Counted from the stretch's first letter, positions 28,056 to 36,846 are shown. The stretch: DNA of 41,551 nt from an uncultured bacterium (GCA_903826575.1 CAIKEU010000087.1:1-41551), one strand, 5' to 3'. A program made the numbers and translations. The notes: generated from the sequence alone by a model not told the origin.

Positions 28056-28888
28056 GGATCAATTCCCTGCGCCATCCGACGAGCGAACTCGGCGGCGATA
28101 CCTCTGGTGACCGAACCAACTTCTAACGCACGATCGTCAACGCGAGTTACCGGATGAACATCGCGGGTTGATGACGTGATGAAAACTTCGTCAGCACTAA
28201 GAAGCACCTCGTAGGGCAGAGTGCTCTCGCGATGTTCGGCGACCGCGGGCCCCCACTCAAGAACCAACTCCCGGGTGATGCCGGCCAAACAACCGGTGTC
28301 GAGTGACGGGGTATGAACAACGCCGTCAATCACGACGAACACATTGCTTCCCGTGCCTTCACACAACTCACCGCGAGTATTGGCGACAACAGCTTCAGAA
28401 GCACCTCGTCGATGAGCTTCGGCCAGCGCAACCGCATTCTCCGCATACGATGTTGTCTTGACGCCGACCACCGCAGACTTCTCGTTTCGCGTCCACGGCA
28501 CCGTGGCGAGGCTCGTCGTGTCTGCCCAAGCCTTCGCCGCAGTGAGCGTCACAATCAGTGTCGGCGGGTCTGAGCCGCGTTCAGAGCCCAGCGGCCCAGA
28601 CCCAGATGTGATCGTGATGCGCAGCCGTGCGCGAGTCCCTTCCTCGTCAGCCGCACTGACGACCGACTGCACCGCCTCTCGCACGTCCGCCTCGAGTGGC
28701 ACCGCGAGTCCCATACCTACCGCTGAACGAAAGAGCCGGTCCATATGCCGCCGCAGTGCGAATGGCTCTCCGTCCCGAACCAGGAGAGTTTCAAAGACCC
28801 CGTCGCCGACAGTTAGCCCATGATCAAGGACCGATACAACCGCGTCATCCTGTGATCTCAATGCCCCGTTGATCCAGAACACCGTCAT
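28052..28888 (-). CDS. pabC: Class IV aminotransferase, aminodeoxychorismate lyase
   Basis: PLP enzyme of the branched-chain aminotransferase/PabC fold. The N-terminal VLDHGLTVGDGVFETL motif, the PLP lysine in VGVKTTSYAEN, and the GTGSNVFVV loop are present. Directly downstream of pabB, so release of pyruvate from aminodeoxychorismate to give p-aminobenzoate is the likely role; D-amino acid transamination is the alternative. The frame reaches further upstream, but the ATG at 28888 overlaps the pabB stop (ATGA) and has GGAG 7 bases before it. 278 residues. Confidence 0.88.
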   Translation of the reverse strand: MTVFWINGALRSQDDAVVSVLDHGLTVGDGVFETLLVRDGEPFALRRHMDRLFRSAVGMGLAVPLEADVREAVQSVVSAADEEGTRARLRITITSGSGPLGSERGSDPPTLIVTLTAAKAWADTTSLATVPWTRNEKSAVVGVKTTSYAENAVALAEAHRRGASEAVVANTRGELCEGTGSNVFVVIDGVVHTPSLDTGCLAGITRELVLEWGPAVAEHRESTLPYEVLLSADEVFITSSTRDVHPVTRVDDRALEVGSVTRGIAAEFARRMAQGIDP

Positions 28889-29928
28889 GCCTGATCTCCA
28901 TCCCAAATGCCGCCCGCCACGGTGAGCAACTTCGCCCGCTTCAGTTCGGTCTCTTCCCACTCACGAACAGGATCACTCCCCCACGTGATGCCCGCGCCGG
29001 TTCCGAAATGGACGGCACCATCCGCAATCCAAAACGTGCGAATAGTGACGGCGAGTTCAGCGGTGCGTTCGTCCGCATTGACCCAACCCATCGCGCCGCA
29101 ATAGGGGCCCCGCGACGCCGGCTCCAACTCGTCGATTATCCGCAGAGCACTCGACTTAGGTGCCCCGGTCACAGACCCAGGTGGGAACGAAGCATCCAGT
29201 AGATCCGGCCACGTTGTGCCCTCGCGCAATTCACCACGAACATACGACACGAGGTGCACCAGTCCGGGATGCTCCTCCAAGGTGAGCAACTTGGGAACCG
29301 ACACCGAACCTGTCGTGCACACAACACTGAGATCGTTACGCACCAAATCGACGATCATCACATTCTCAGCAGAGTCCTTCGGCGCGAGATCGGCTGGAGT
29401 CCTACCAGTGCCCTTGATCGGGCCAGACTCAATCATCGCGCCATCACGTCGCAGGAACAGTTCAGGCGACGCCGTCGCAATGTGCACGCCACCCTCGGGG
29501 ACGTTCGGGTGACAGCCGGCCGGCAATTGCAGCAGCCCGCCATAGGGAGACGGATTTCCCCTCGTTAACAGCGCAGCCAAACCGGTGATGTCCTGCATAT
29601 TTGGATCTGCAAGCGCCGCAGACATCACCCGACAAATATTCGCCTGATACACCTCGCCGGCGGCAATGTACTCGCGGGTGGCCGCGACGGCTTCGATATA
29701 GGTCTGGCGCGACATGGACGTCGACCAAGCATCATGCTCGGGGCCCACCCATCGTCCCGTCGGCGCTTGCCCGGCAGTGACGTTGCCGAAACGGGCAAAG
29801 ATGGGTTCGCCGTCATACGGCAGGACCGCGGCCCACCAACCGTCTGCGTCGAGAACCGCCGGGTCGTTGCTGACATCGAGTAATTCGGTAGCAAGAAAAC
29901 CGCCAAATTGGGCACATGGTTCGGTCAT
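28885..29928 (-). CDS. pabB: Aminodeoxychorismate synthase component I
   Basis: Chorismate-using enzyme of folate synthesis. Conserved chorismate-binding motifs are present: VYQANICR, ASPELFLRRDG, ESGPIKGTGRT, SAENVMIVDLVRNDL, FPPGSVTGAPK and YCGAMGWV. The roughly 347 residues match the short PabB form lacking a fused glutaminase. A GTG at 29940 would add four residues; I prefer the ATG, which has GAGG upstream. Its partner glutaminase (pabA) is not in the window. Confidence 0.92.
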   Translation of the reverse strand: MTEPCAQFGGFLATELLDVSNDPAVLDADGWWAAVLPYDGEPIFARFGNVTAGQAPTGRWVGPEHDAWSTSMSRQTYIEAVAATREYIAAGEVYQANICRVMSAALADPNMQDITGLAALLTRGNPSPYGGLLQLPAGCHPNVPEGGVHIATASPELFLRRDGAMIESGPIKGTGRTPADLAPKDSAENVMIVDLVRNDLSVVCTTGSVSVPKLLTLEEHPGLVHLVSYVRGELREGTTWPDLLDASFPPGSVTGAPKSSALRIIDELEPASRGPYCGAMGWVNADERTAELAVTIRTFWIADGAVHFGTGAGITWGSDPVREWEETELKRAKLLTVAGGIWDGDQA

Positions 29929-30068
29929 CGTGCTACGCACCTCGCAACGGTCAGTAGATCCACAAGACAGACGGTACCGCCCACAGCGGCCGCTAACGCG
30001 TTGGCCAGCAATGTTGTCGAAATCGCCGGTACGCAGCGAGGCTAGTGACGCGTGAGGCCGCGACCACC

Positions 30069-30089
30069 AGCGGGCTAAAGGTGCCCGCT
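30069..30089. promoter_or_regulatory. 7-bp hairpin between pabB and the tRNA cluster
   Basis: AGCGGGC and GCCCGCT are perfect complements around the loop TAAAGGT, followed by TT on the plus strand. No plus-strand gene precedes it, so it is not an obvious terminator; an operator or insulator is possible. The rest of 29929-30148 holds no gene. Confidence 0.45.
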
Positions 30090-30119
30090 TTGGAGACTGC
30101 TCCCGAGATGGGCTAAGGT
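30090..30119 (+). promoter_or_regulatory. Probable promoter of the tRNA Gly-Cys-Val cluster
   Basis: TTGGAG and TAAGGT are separated by 18 bases. TAAGGT is a plausible actinobacterial -10, while the -35 matches the consensus only in its first three bases. Transcription would start about 23 bases before tRNA-Gly. Confidence 0.5.
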
Positions 30120-30148
30120 AACTGTTCGTGCCCGATGCGTCGGGTAAC

Positions 30149-30221
30149 GCGGACGTGGCTCAGTTGGTAGAGCATCACCTTGCCAAGGTGAGGGTCGCGG
30201 GTTCGAATCCCGTCGTCCGCT
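30149..30221 (+). tRNA. tRNA-Gly (anticodon GCC)
   Basis: A 73-base cloverleaf: acceptor GCGGACG/CGTCCGC, D-arm GCTC-AGTTGGTA-GAGC, anticodon stem TCACC/GGTGA with loop TTGCCAA, T-arm GCGGG-TTCGAAT-CCCGT, discriminator T. CCA is not encoded. First of three tRNAs on one likely transcript. Confidence 0.98.
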
Positions 30222-30248
30222 CGAAAGACCTCTCACGAGGTCTCACTC

Positions 30249-30319
30249 GGTGGAGTGGCCGAGAGGCGAGGCAGCGGCCTGCAAAGCCGCGTACACGGGT
30301 TCAAATCCCGTCTCCACCT
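30249..30319 (+). tRNA. tRNA-Cys (anticodon GCA)
   Basis: A 71-base cloverleaf: acceptor GGTGGAG/CTCCACC, anticodon stem GCGGC/GCCGC with loop CTGCAAA, T-arm ACGGG-TTCAAAT-CCCGT, discriminator T. CCA is not encoded. Confidence 0.97.
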
Positions 30320-30348
30320 CGGTTCAACAACCGGGGGTTCGACCCCAC

Positions 30349-30424
30349 GGGCGATTGGCGCAGGGGCTAGCGCGCTTCCTTGACACGGAAGAGGTCACAG
30401 GTTCGATTCCTGTATCGCCCACCA
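30349..30424 (+). tRNA. tRNA-Val (anticodon GAC) with encoded CCA
   Basis: A 76-base cloverleaf including ACCA at the 3' end: acceptor GGGCGAT/ATCGCCC, anticodon stem CTTCC/GGAAG with loop TTGACAC, T-arm ACAGG-TTCGATT-CCTGT. It shares its acceptor stem with the tRNA-Val(CAC) on the other strand, which does not encode CCA. Confidence 0.98.
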
Positions 30425-30462
30425 AAAAAGTGTGGTCCGGAATCTTCCGGACCACACTTTTT
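30425..30462. terminator. Bidirectional intrinsic terminator
   Basis: An 18-bp perfect inverted repeat (arms 30425-30442 and 30445-30462) with a GTGTGGTCCGG core, starting AAAAA and ending TTTTT, so each strand has a T-run. It ends the tRNA cluster on the plus strand and the DUF1254 gene on the minus strand. Confidence 0.93.
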
Positions 30463-30485
30463 CGTTCACCTGCGACGAGCCATGG

Positions 30486-31904
30486 TTATGGCAATGCTTC
30501 GAAGTCTTCGAGCGCCCAGCTCCGATCAAAGAACGGCTGGGTCGGTGCATAAAGACGGAAGTAGCTGAACCAACCCTTACCTGCGATTGTCTGAATCCAG
30601 TTGGACTCTGGCGCGCCGGCGGGCAGGGACGGACCAAAGAAAAGATCCACCGAGCCGTCTTCGTTCACAACGATGTCGTTACGTGACGATCTATCAGGCT
30701 GAACACCTGTATCAACAAAGCAGCGGGTCTCGTTGTCGTAAACCGTAACCGACCAGAATTGGGCCACCGGCACATCCTTCGGCACGTGCAAGCGGTAAGA
30801 ACGACCGCCATCTAGCCACGCTGAGCCCTTATCCTTCGACGCTTCCAAATAAACTTGGCCTGCCCCCACAACGCGTCCCATCATGCCGATCGACACGCCG
30901 ACGGCCTCATAGAACCACGAGACCCGCTCATCGAGTTGGGTGCGATGTGGGAGCTCCTGCGAGGTCTCCTGAAGCGACAACGACAGTTCCCATTGAAGCC
31001 CTGGCCAGACCCGTGCATTCTCGAAGCGCTTCTCGTACCCGATTGTGCGGGCCATAACTTCACCGACGTTGGCAGCTTCGATCAGAATCTGACGCTGCCG
31101 GTCGTCCGGGTTGAACGGCTTACCCTTTTCGATCCCGAGCGGGGCAAGCATCGCCAGGATCATCCGATCTCGCTCCAACGCCGGCTCTAGATCAATAATC
31201 TGCGCCAGGCCCACCCAGTAATCCATACCGCGCGGCTGCGTGCCCGTCCACGGTCGACCGTCCGGTGCTATATGGCGCGTGGTAGACGGCTTATCTCGGT
31301 CGGCATAGGGATAGATCGCAAACTGGCCGGTAAGCGCCTTGGCTTTCTCCAGATCCGGATCGAGCGATCGGTGCGCGAACCAGACGTTCCGTGTTGGCGA
31401 TCGCACGACGTAGTAGCCGTCAGCGTCGATGTCTTCATGACCTGGGCCAAGGACGAGATAACGACCGCCTTGCCCCTTATCGGGACCAGTCTGCCCTGAA
31501 TCGCTCAGCGGGCGCTGCCAGAAGTCAGTGAGACCACCGGCCGTTGGTCCGGCTGGGACCTCCATGACCAGCGGCCCCGTCTCTTCAAGATCTGGGAAGG
31601 CCATTACGTACGGGGTCGTCGCATTGGCCGTTAGCAGTCCCAATTTGTCAGTGAAAGTGAAGTAATCGACGTAGTCCATGCTGCCGGCGTTGAACGTCTC
31701 GCGATGTTCACGCTGCCACTCCTGCATCGCCATGGTGGGTAGTGCCCACAGATATGCCTGACAAGCCCGCTGGAAGTCGATCTCGTCATAGAGTCGCTGC
31801 GCGGTGGCTAAGGTCGGATAACCATGCTCCAGCTCGATATCACCGATCCGAGAGTGCATAACACCGTCGGTGGGCAGGTGCTCTGTTGTCATCTTCATAT
31901 CCAT
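30486..31904 (-). CDS. DUF1254/DUF1214 domain protein
   Basis: 472 residues. The N-terminal half carries DUF1254-type sequence (RACQAYLWALPTMAMQEW, NATTPYVMAFPDL) and the C-terminal half DUF1214-type sequence (FWSVTVYDNETRCFVDTG, PAGAPESNWIQT, GWFSYFRLYAP). The biochemical role of the family is not known to me. Many homologues are exported, but this one has no signal peptide. The ATG lacks a clear ribosome site; ATG codons 3 and 5 are alternatives. It lies 156 bases downstream of the amine oxidase on the same strand, so may be part of the amine-use cluster. Confidence 0.85.
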   Translation of the reverse strand: MDMKMTTEHLPTDGVMHSRIGDIELEHGYPTLATAQRLYDEIDFQRACQAYLWALPTMAMQEWQREHRETFNAGSMDYVDYFTFTDKLGLLTANATTPYVMAFPDLEETGPLVMEVPAGPTAGGLTDFWQRPLSDSGQTGPDKGQGGRYLVLGPGHEDIDADGYYVVRSPTRNVWFAHRSLDPDLEKAKALTGQFAIYPYADRDKPSTTRHIAPDGRPWTGTQPRGMDYWVGLAQIIDLEPALERDRMILAMLAPLGIEKGKPFNPDDRQRQILIEAANVGEVMARTIGYEKRFENARVWPGLQWELSLSLQETSQELPHRTQLDERVSWFYEAVGVSIGMMGRVVGAGQVYLEASKDKGSAWLDGGRSYRLHVPKDVPVAQFWSVTVYDNETRCFVDTGVQPDRSSRNDIVVNEDGSVDLFFGPSLPAGAPESNWIQTIAGKGWFSYFRLYAPTQPFFDRSWALEDFEALP

Positions 31905-32060
31905 TTCCGCATAGGCGACCAGTCGGATGCGCGGGGGGATCAGCGCACTGCAGACGCTACGACCTACCTCGTCTAAATAGTCACGATTTGACCGTTGCTC
32001 TGGCCAGGTCAGGTCCCCACTTTGGCCGACAGTCAGCAGGCGATACCTGTCTCGTCAGAC

Positions 32061-33947
32061 TCAATGACAATGCTTCGGCTGCGACGGCGCAACATCGTTG
32101 CCAGGGCTGCGCCTGAAGAATCCGACCGGCTTGAGATGGAAACCTACCCGCTCAACCGGCATGACCGGCCAATCTTCGATCCGCGGAATGTGGTTCGTTC
32201 CGAATGTGTACCACAGCACCACATCAGTGTTCTCAAGCGGACGATCAGCAGCCGTCCACTCTGGAAGTCCGGCTCCACCTTCATGCTGGAAGGGGTAATC
32301 GCCCGCTGGATACTTTTCAGCCTCATTATTCGGCGTAACCCACAGGTGGCTGTACATGAAGCCAGCTCGTTTGCCGATTACTGACTCGCGCTGGGCCATC
32401 GGATACGTCGTGTGTCCCGGCACAAGTTTGTACCCCACTGGTGCGCCAACGTGGTTTAGTCGATTCGGATTGACGACCTTCCAGTAACGATTCGCGAAGG
32501 GGTCAATCACCCGCTGAGCCGCAGATTCCGTTGCCAACAACGTCGAACGGGTGGTGTAGGCAGCACCGTGTGGGTTTTCTGGACCCATAGGTGCAGCCAC
32601 CGCATCGATCTCCAACACCGAGTTTTCAACACCGTCGATATCGAGGTCGAGTCGCGCTGAGAAAATGTGCTGATGATACGGAGCGAGAAGGCCTGGATCG
32701 ATCTCCGTGGACGATGGGTAGTCGAGATCGGGGTCGGCCGCCAACGTCAAGACGATGCCCGTCAGCTTGGCCTCGAATTCGATAGAACCGTCCTGATAGA
32801 AGTACCAGAAATAGCCGTACTCATAGTTGTTCACCGTGACGATTGACGAGGCAACGAAGCGCCGCCCACGACGAACTTCAACGTGACCGAGTTCGTCAGT
32901 GTGCTTCCAGAGAATCCCAAAATCCTCTTCGTGCAGACAGATCGCGTTAGGAATCTCGCGGATTGAGCCATCAGCCTCAGCGAGGGCCACGTCGAGATAC
33001 ACGATCTCGCCAAGACAATCACAGCCGAGCGTTAAAGAGTTCGTGTAGTTACCCAAGCCGAATTCACCAGTGTCGAATGCGTTCTTGCGATAAGCGCCCG
33101 GGCTCGGATCGCCATACGGAATAACGAGTTCGGCGATCGACATGCGTCGCGCGATCTTCCTGACGGTGCCGTTGTCGTCAAACGCGACGTCGTGGATGAG
33201 TAGACCCTCGCGCTGGCACCAGCCAATTCGGAACGACCACCGCTCCCAGTTGATCCGCCAACCATCCACGGTGAACGAGGCACCTTCTGGCTGAGTGATC
33301 TCCAGAGGCTTCAACGCCACACTCGGATTCGTATCGCGCGCGCGGTATGGAGCCGGCGTCGCGGGAATGGGGATAAGTGAATCCTCTTCGATCGCTACAA
33401 CCTCCGAGGTGTCCAGATCCACGATCACCCGCAGATCCCCAATCGGATGGGCATAAACATTGGAGCCCTCATCGGGGCGATGCCACATTGGCGTCCAGAT
33501 CAGCCGTCGACCGTCGTCTAGACCGGCCGGAATTTGAGCGCCAAACGGCCAGGTCTCCATATGCACCTGGTCGACGGAGGCGATACCGCGTCGAGCCAGC
33601 GCCTCGGCGACACGAGGATCAGCCTTGGCAGCGGCGAGTGCTTCGTTCGCTTCAGGCGCCAAGACGGGCGACTGCGCACCCGGTACGTCGGTCCACGAAA
33701 TAACCTCACCGCCGACAGAAACAACTACTTCACTGATCAGCGCGGCCTCGCGGTTCCACACGGTCACCAAAGCTGCCCGCACCAGTTCCCGACCGGCTGC
33801 CCATTCGTCCAACTCGCTCTTGGTGGGCTCATGCAACTGCACCATCGACAACAGGTGTCGATGATCGAGCGCCTTCGACGATCGTAGACCGTCCACGACA
33901 GCGGATAGTTCGGCGGCACTTAGCGGATCCAACGGATGATTCGACAT
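32061..33947 (-). CDS. Copper-containing primary-amine oxidase
   Basis: 628-residue quinoprotein that oxidises primary amines to aldehydes with release of ammonia and H2O2. Tyr375 in TVNNYEYG is the expected precursor of the topaquinone cofactor, Asp292 in FDTGEFGLG the catalytic base, and His425, His427 (YHQHIFSA) and His586 (NHIPRIEDW) the copper ligands. Spacing follows the Arthrobacter phenylethylamine oxidase (Asp298, Tyr382, His431/433/592). The usual Gly before Asn-Tyr is Asn. No signal peptide, as in Arthrobacter. It diverges from an amino acid/amine permease, so aromatic or aliphatic amine catabolism is the likely role. Confidence 0.95.
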   Translation of the reverse strand: MSNHPLDPLSAAELSAVVDGLRSSKALDHRHLLSMVQLHEPTKSELDEWAAGRELVRAALVTVWNREAALISEVVVSVGGEVISWTDVPGAQSPVLAPEANEALAAAKADPRVAEALARRGIASVDQVHMETWPFGAQIPAGLDDGRRLIWTPMWHRPDEGSNVYAHPIGDLRVIVDLDTSEVVAIEEDSLIPIPATPAPYRARDTNPSVALKPLEITQPEGASFTVDGWRINWERWSFRIGWCQREGLLIHDVAFDDNGTVRKIARRMSIAELVIPYGDPSPGAYRKNAFDTGEFGLGNYTNSLTLGCDCLGEIVYLDVALAEADGSIREIPNAICLHEEDFGILWKHTDELGHVEVRRGRRFVASSIVTVNNYEYGYFWYFYQDGSIEFEAKLTGIVLTLAADPDLDYPSSTEIDPGLLAPYHQHIFSARLDLDIDGVENSVLEIDAVAAPMGPENPHGAAYTTRSTLLATESAAQRVIDPFANRYWKVVNPNRLNHVGAPVGYKLVPGHTTYPMAQRESVIGKRAGFMYSHLWVTPNNEAEKYPAGDYPFQHEGGAGLPEWTAADRPLENTDVVLWYTFGTNHIPRIEDWPVMPVERVGFHLKPVGFFRRSPGNDVAPSQPKHCH

Positions 33948-33962
33948 TCCGACAGCCTATCG

Positions 33963-33972
33963 ACCGATCGGT
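33963..33972. promoter_or_regulatory. Palindrome in the amine oxidase/permease divergent promoter
   Basis: ACCGATCGGT is a perfect 10-base palindrome 16 bases before the amine oxidase ATG, just downstream of a possible TATTAA -10 on the minus strand. The position would suit a TetR-type repressor, but no such regulator gene is in the window. On the plus strand, TTGACA at 34019 with a 17-base gap to TTTGCT is a possible promoter for the permease; the -10 is weak. Confidence 0.45.
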
Positions 33973-34093
33973 TAATACGCATCAATGAACTCAATTCGAT
34001 TTCATTGTGCCAACTCCGTTGACATGGGCGTTCACTCACGGTTTGCTCACTGTTTGGAAGTTCACGTCCCGTACCCGAATATTTAGGGGAGAT

Positions 34094-35614
34094 ATGTCCG
34101 TCTCTGAGATCGAAGAATCCGATCTGGTTACCTCCGCATCCTTGGAGGAAAAGGCCAAGCTCAAGCGGCACTTCAGCCGTTTCGACATCTATTTCTTCTT
34201 GATCTGCACGATCGTTGGTGTCGACACGCTGGCGCAGGTCGCAACCAACGGCGCACAAGGGTTCCTGTGGTTGATCTTCCTGTGCATCTTTTTCTTCGTG
34301 CCGTACGGCCTGCTCGTCGCTGAACTCGGAGCATCGGTACCTGAAGAGGGCGGCGCTTACGTTTGGACTCGAATGGCTTGGGGGCGTTTGACCGCAGCCC
34401 TGAACTCCGTTTTTTACTGGTTCTCAAACCCCGTGTGGATCGGCGCCACACTGTCGCTGCTGGCCGTCGCGGCAATCCAGAAGTACTTCTTTAGCTTTGA
34501 AGACAACAGCGCTTGGTACTACATCATCGGACTTGCGTACATCTGGTTCTCGGTATGGTCGGCGATCTTGTCGTTCGGTGTTGGAAAGTGGATTCCAACA
34601 ATCGGCGCGTGGTGCCGTATCGCCCTAGTCGCACTCTTCTCCGTCAGCACCATCATCTACGCCGGCAAGTACGGGTTGAACTTTCCCGCTGCCAGCGACT
34701 GGACGCCGACGTGGGCTGCTTTCATCGTCCTCGTTCCGTTGATCTTCTACAACTTGGTCGGTTTCGACGTGCCGAGTGCCGCCGGTGACGAAATGACCAA
34801 TCCGCAAAAGGACGTCCCTGTTTCTGTCCTTCGCGCCATGGTGACGTCGATCCTGCTCTATGGTCTGCCGATTCTGGCCATCATCTGCATCATTCCCCCG
34901 AAGGATCTCGAGGGAGTTTCCGGTTTACTCGATGCCGTCGACAAGGTCTTCCAGGTCTGGGGTAGCGCTGAGGGCTTCATGATCAAGATAGCCGTCATCA
35001 TGTTCATTCTTGCTGTCGTTTCAAGCGCAAGTTCTTGGCTCATGGGCGCTGACCGCGCGCAGGCCATCGCTGCGGTTGACGGAGCTGGGCCGCGCTGGCT
35101 GGGCCGCTTCTCGGCCAACTTCGGAACGCCCGTGAACGTCAACCTCGTCTCGGGAATTCTTTCAACCATGGTGTTCCTTGCCGCGTCCACGATGACCTCG
35201 GGCGATGCAGCCAATGCATTTAACGTGACCATCGGCATCGTTTTGCTGTTTACGACCCTGAGCTACATCGTGATCTTCCCGTCGGTTATCAAGCTACGGA
35301 AGAGTCATCCACACATTAACCGCCCCTACAAAATCCCAGGCGGCATGGCTGGCGTGTGGGTCTGCGGGCTGATCACAACGTTCTGGGCAGTATTCGCATC
35401 ACTAGTGGGCATCTTCCCGGGCTTGGGAGATGGTCAAATTCTGAACGACGCGGATCTTCCCGATGGCGTGACTCGCGGTGGCTACACAGCCATGGCTCTG
35501 GGTTCCATTGCGGTAACGTTGGTCGTCGGCCTGATTTTCTATTGGCTCGGCACACCGACCCGTAAGAACCTCGTCGTAGATCCAGAAGCGCCCGTGGACG
35601 AGAGTCTCGTCTGA
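34094..35614 (+). CDS. APC-family amino acid/amine permease
   Basis: 506-residue membrane protein with about 12 hydrophobic segments. The APC features are the early FDIYFFLICTIVGVDTLAQVA helix, PEEGGAYVWTRMAWG loop, and RPYKIPGG near the C-terminal third. It should import an amino acid or amine in exchange or with a cation. Divergence from the copper amine oxidase makes an amine such as tyramine or phenylethylamine a reasonable guess, not a finding. The ATG at 34094 has AGGGGAG close upstream; the frame's earlier start lacks one. Confidence 0.9.
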   Translation: MSVSEIEESDLVTSASLEEKAKLKRHFSRFDIYFFLICTIVGVDTLAQVATNGAQGFLWLIFLCIFFFVPYGLLVAELGASVPEEGGAYVWTRMAWGRLTAALNSVFYWFSNPVWIGATLSLLAVAAIQKYFFSFEDNSAWYYIIGLAYIWFSVWSAILSFGVGKWIPTIGAWCRIALVALFSVSTIIYAGKYGLNFPAASDWTPTWAAFIVLVPLIFYNLVGFDVPSAAGDEMTNPQKDVPVSVLRAMVTSILLYGLPILAIICIIPPKDLEGVSGLLDAVDKVFQVWGSAEGFMIKIAVIMFILAVVSSASSWLMGADRAQAIAAVDGAGPRWLGRFSANFGTPVNVNLVSGILSTMVFLAASTMTSGDAANAFNVTIGIVLLFTTLSYIVIFPSVIKLRKSHPHINRPYKIPGGMAGVWVCGLITTFWAVFASLVGIFPGLGDGQILNDADLPDGVTRGGYTAMALGSIAVTLVVGLIFYWLGTPTRKNLVVDPEAPVDESLV

Positions 35615-35651
35615 CCCCGCTGACGGTTTCGCACCGCGAATACGTCGATAA

Positions 35652-35690
35652 CGACTGTGGCCCACTCCTTGACGGGGTGGGCCACAGTCG
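35652..35690. terminator. Terminator after the permease
   Basis: Arms CGACTGTGGCCCAC (35652-35665) and GTGGGCCACAGTCG (35677-35690) pair over 14 bases with an 11-base loop, followed by CTTTTCT on the plus strand. It serves the permease; on the minus strand, where PPK2 ends at 35705, the T-run is weak. Confidence 0.88.
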
Positions 35691-35704
35691 CTTTTCTCCA
35701 CTCT

Positions 35705-36565
35705 TTAGTCGGCGTTGGCCAACAGTCGCTTCTGCTCGGCCACGTCGAAGGTCGCTGGCGGAAAACGCGGCTCCATCTCGCGCAGCGCATCGAGCAGCAA
35801 ATTGGCTACCACCCAATCGCGATACCACTTGCGATCAGCCGGAACGACGTACCAAGGTGCTGCATCCGTCGAGCACTGAGTTAACGCCTCTTGATAGGCC
35901 TCTTGATAGTCGTCCCAGAACGCGCGTTCGTGCAAATCACCAGGGCTGTACTTCCAGTGCTTGGACGCGTCATTTAGGCGCGCCTCGAGCCGGACCTTCT
36001 GTTCAGCCTTAGATACGTGCAACATGACCTTGACGATATGGGTGCCCTCGTCAACCACGCGGTATTCGAACTCGTTGATTCGCTCATAGCGAGTCGACCA
36101 TTCAGCCTCGGGAACCAAGTTGTGGACCCGCACAATCAGCACATCTTCATATTGCGAGCGATTGAACACGCCGATATCACCCCCCACAGGGAGCGCCTTA
36201 TCGATGCGCCACAGAAAATCGTGAGCCAACTCCTCGGCAGTTGGCTTCTTGAACGACGTGATTTTGACTCCCGACGGATTCATCCCGGACATCAGGCGCG
36301 CGACCGTTCCGTCTTTTCCAGACGTGTCCATCCCCTGCAATACCAACAGAACTGCGCGCTTCCCTCCACCGGTTCCTTCTGCGTAGAGCCGCTCCTGTAG
36401 CGGACCTAGCTCCGCCAGCAGCGCCGCTGTGGCCGCAACGGTCGCTTCCTTGTCGCCCGGCGCCGTCGACGTATCGCGTGGATCACGGTCAGACAGCAGA
36501 TCCCCCGGTCGGAAGGTCACGGACTCAACTACTTCGACAGGGGTAAGTTGCGAGTTCTTGGCCAT
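35705..36565 (-). CDS. ppk2: Polyphosphate kinase 2 family protein
   Basis: 286 residues. It transfers phosphate between polyphosphate and nucleotides. Walker A is QGMDTSGKDG, the lid module KKPTAEELAHDFLWR, and Walker B GVFNRSQYEDVL, in which the usual His of NRSHYEDV is Gln. The C-terminus has WYVVPADRKWYRDW. Whether AMP, ADP or GDP is favoured cannot be read from this sequence. AGGAGG lies 6 bases before the ATG. It diverges from a small membrane protein gene with only 29 bases between the starts. Confidence 0.93.
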   Translation of the reverse strand: MAKNSQLTPVEVVESVTFRPGDLLSDRDPRDTSTAPGDKEATVAATAALLAELGPLQERLYAEGTGGGKRAVLLVLQGMDTSGKDGTVARLMSGMNPSGVKITSFKKPTAEELAHDFLWRIDKALPVGGDIGVFNRSQYEDVLIVRVHNLVPEAEWSTRYERINEFEYRVVDEGTHIVKVMLHVSKAEQKVRLEARLNDASKHWKYSPGDLHERAFWDDYQEAYQEALTQCSTDAAPWYVVPADRKWYRDWVVANLLLDALREMEPRFPPATFDVAEQKRLLANAD

Positions 36566-36594
36566 GCCAGCCTCCTATACGTCAAGATGTCGGT

Positions 36595-36846
36595 ATGACA
36601 CCGACTGGTTTGTTCTCCGGAATTGTGATCGGCCTACTCATCGGCGCTCTGGCGCGACTCGTCGTGCGCAATAGTCAACCACTTGGTTGCCTTCTAACCC
36701 TGATCATCGGCGTGGTTGGCGGAACGATTGGTGCCGCCATTGCCGGGTCACAGGGTTGGGGCTTCTGGATCACCGTCGCCATCCAGATTCTCATCGCCGC
36801 AATCATCGTCGCAATTTTCTCCGCCACAACGCGCCCGCCGCGGTAG
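36595..36846 (+). CDS. GlsB/YeaQ/YmgE-family small membrane protein
   Basis: 83 residues with three hydrophobic segments and the family's early Gly-rich pattern (GIVIGLLIGALARLV, GVVGGTIGAAIAG). The family is linked to stress in Gram-positive bacteria but has no firm function. The ribosome site is poor. It ends 7 bases before the RibD-like gene. Confidence 0.78.
   Translation: MTPTGLFSGIVIGLLIGALARLVVRNSQPLGCLLTLIIGVVGGTIGAAIAGSQGWGFWITVAIQILIAAIIVAIFSATTRPPR

Noticed and set aside
30128-30552. Short plus-strand frames over the tRNA cluster (sequences such as AQLVEHHLAKVRVAGSNPV)
   Set aside because: These are the well-known false translations of tRNA genes.
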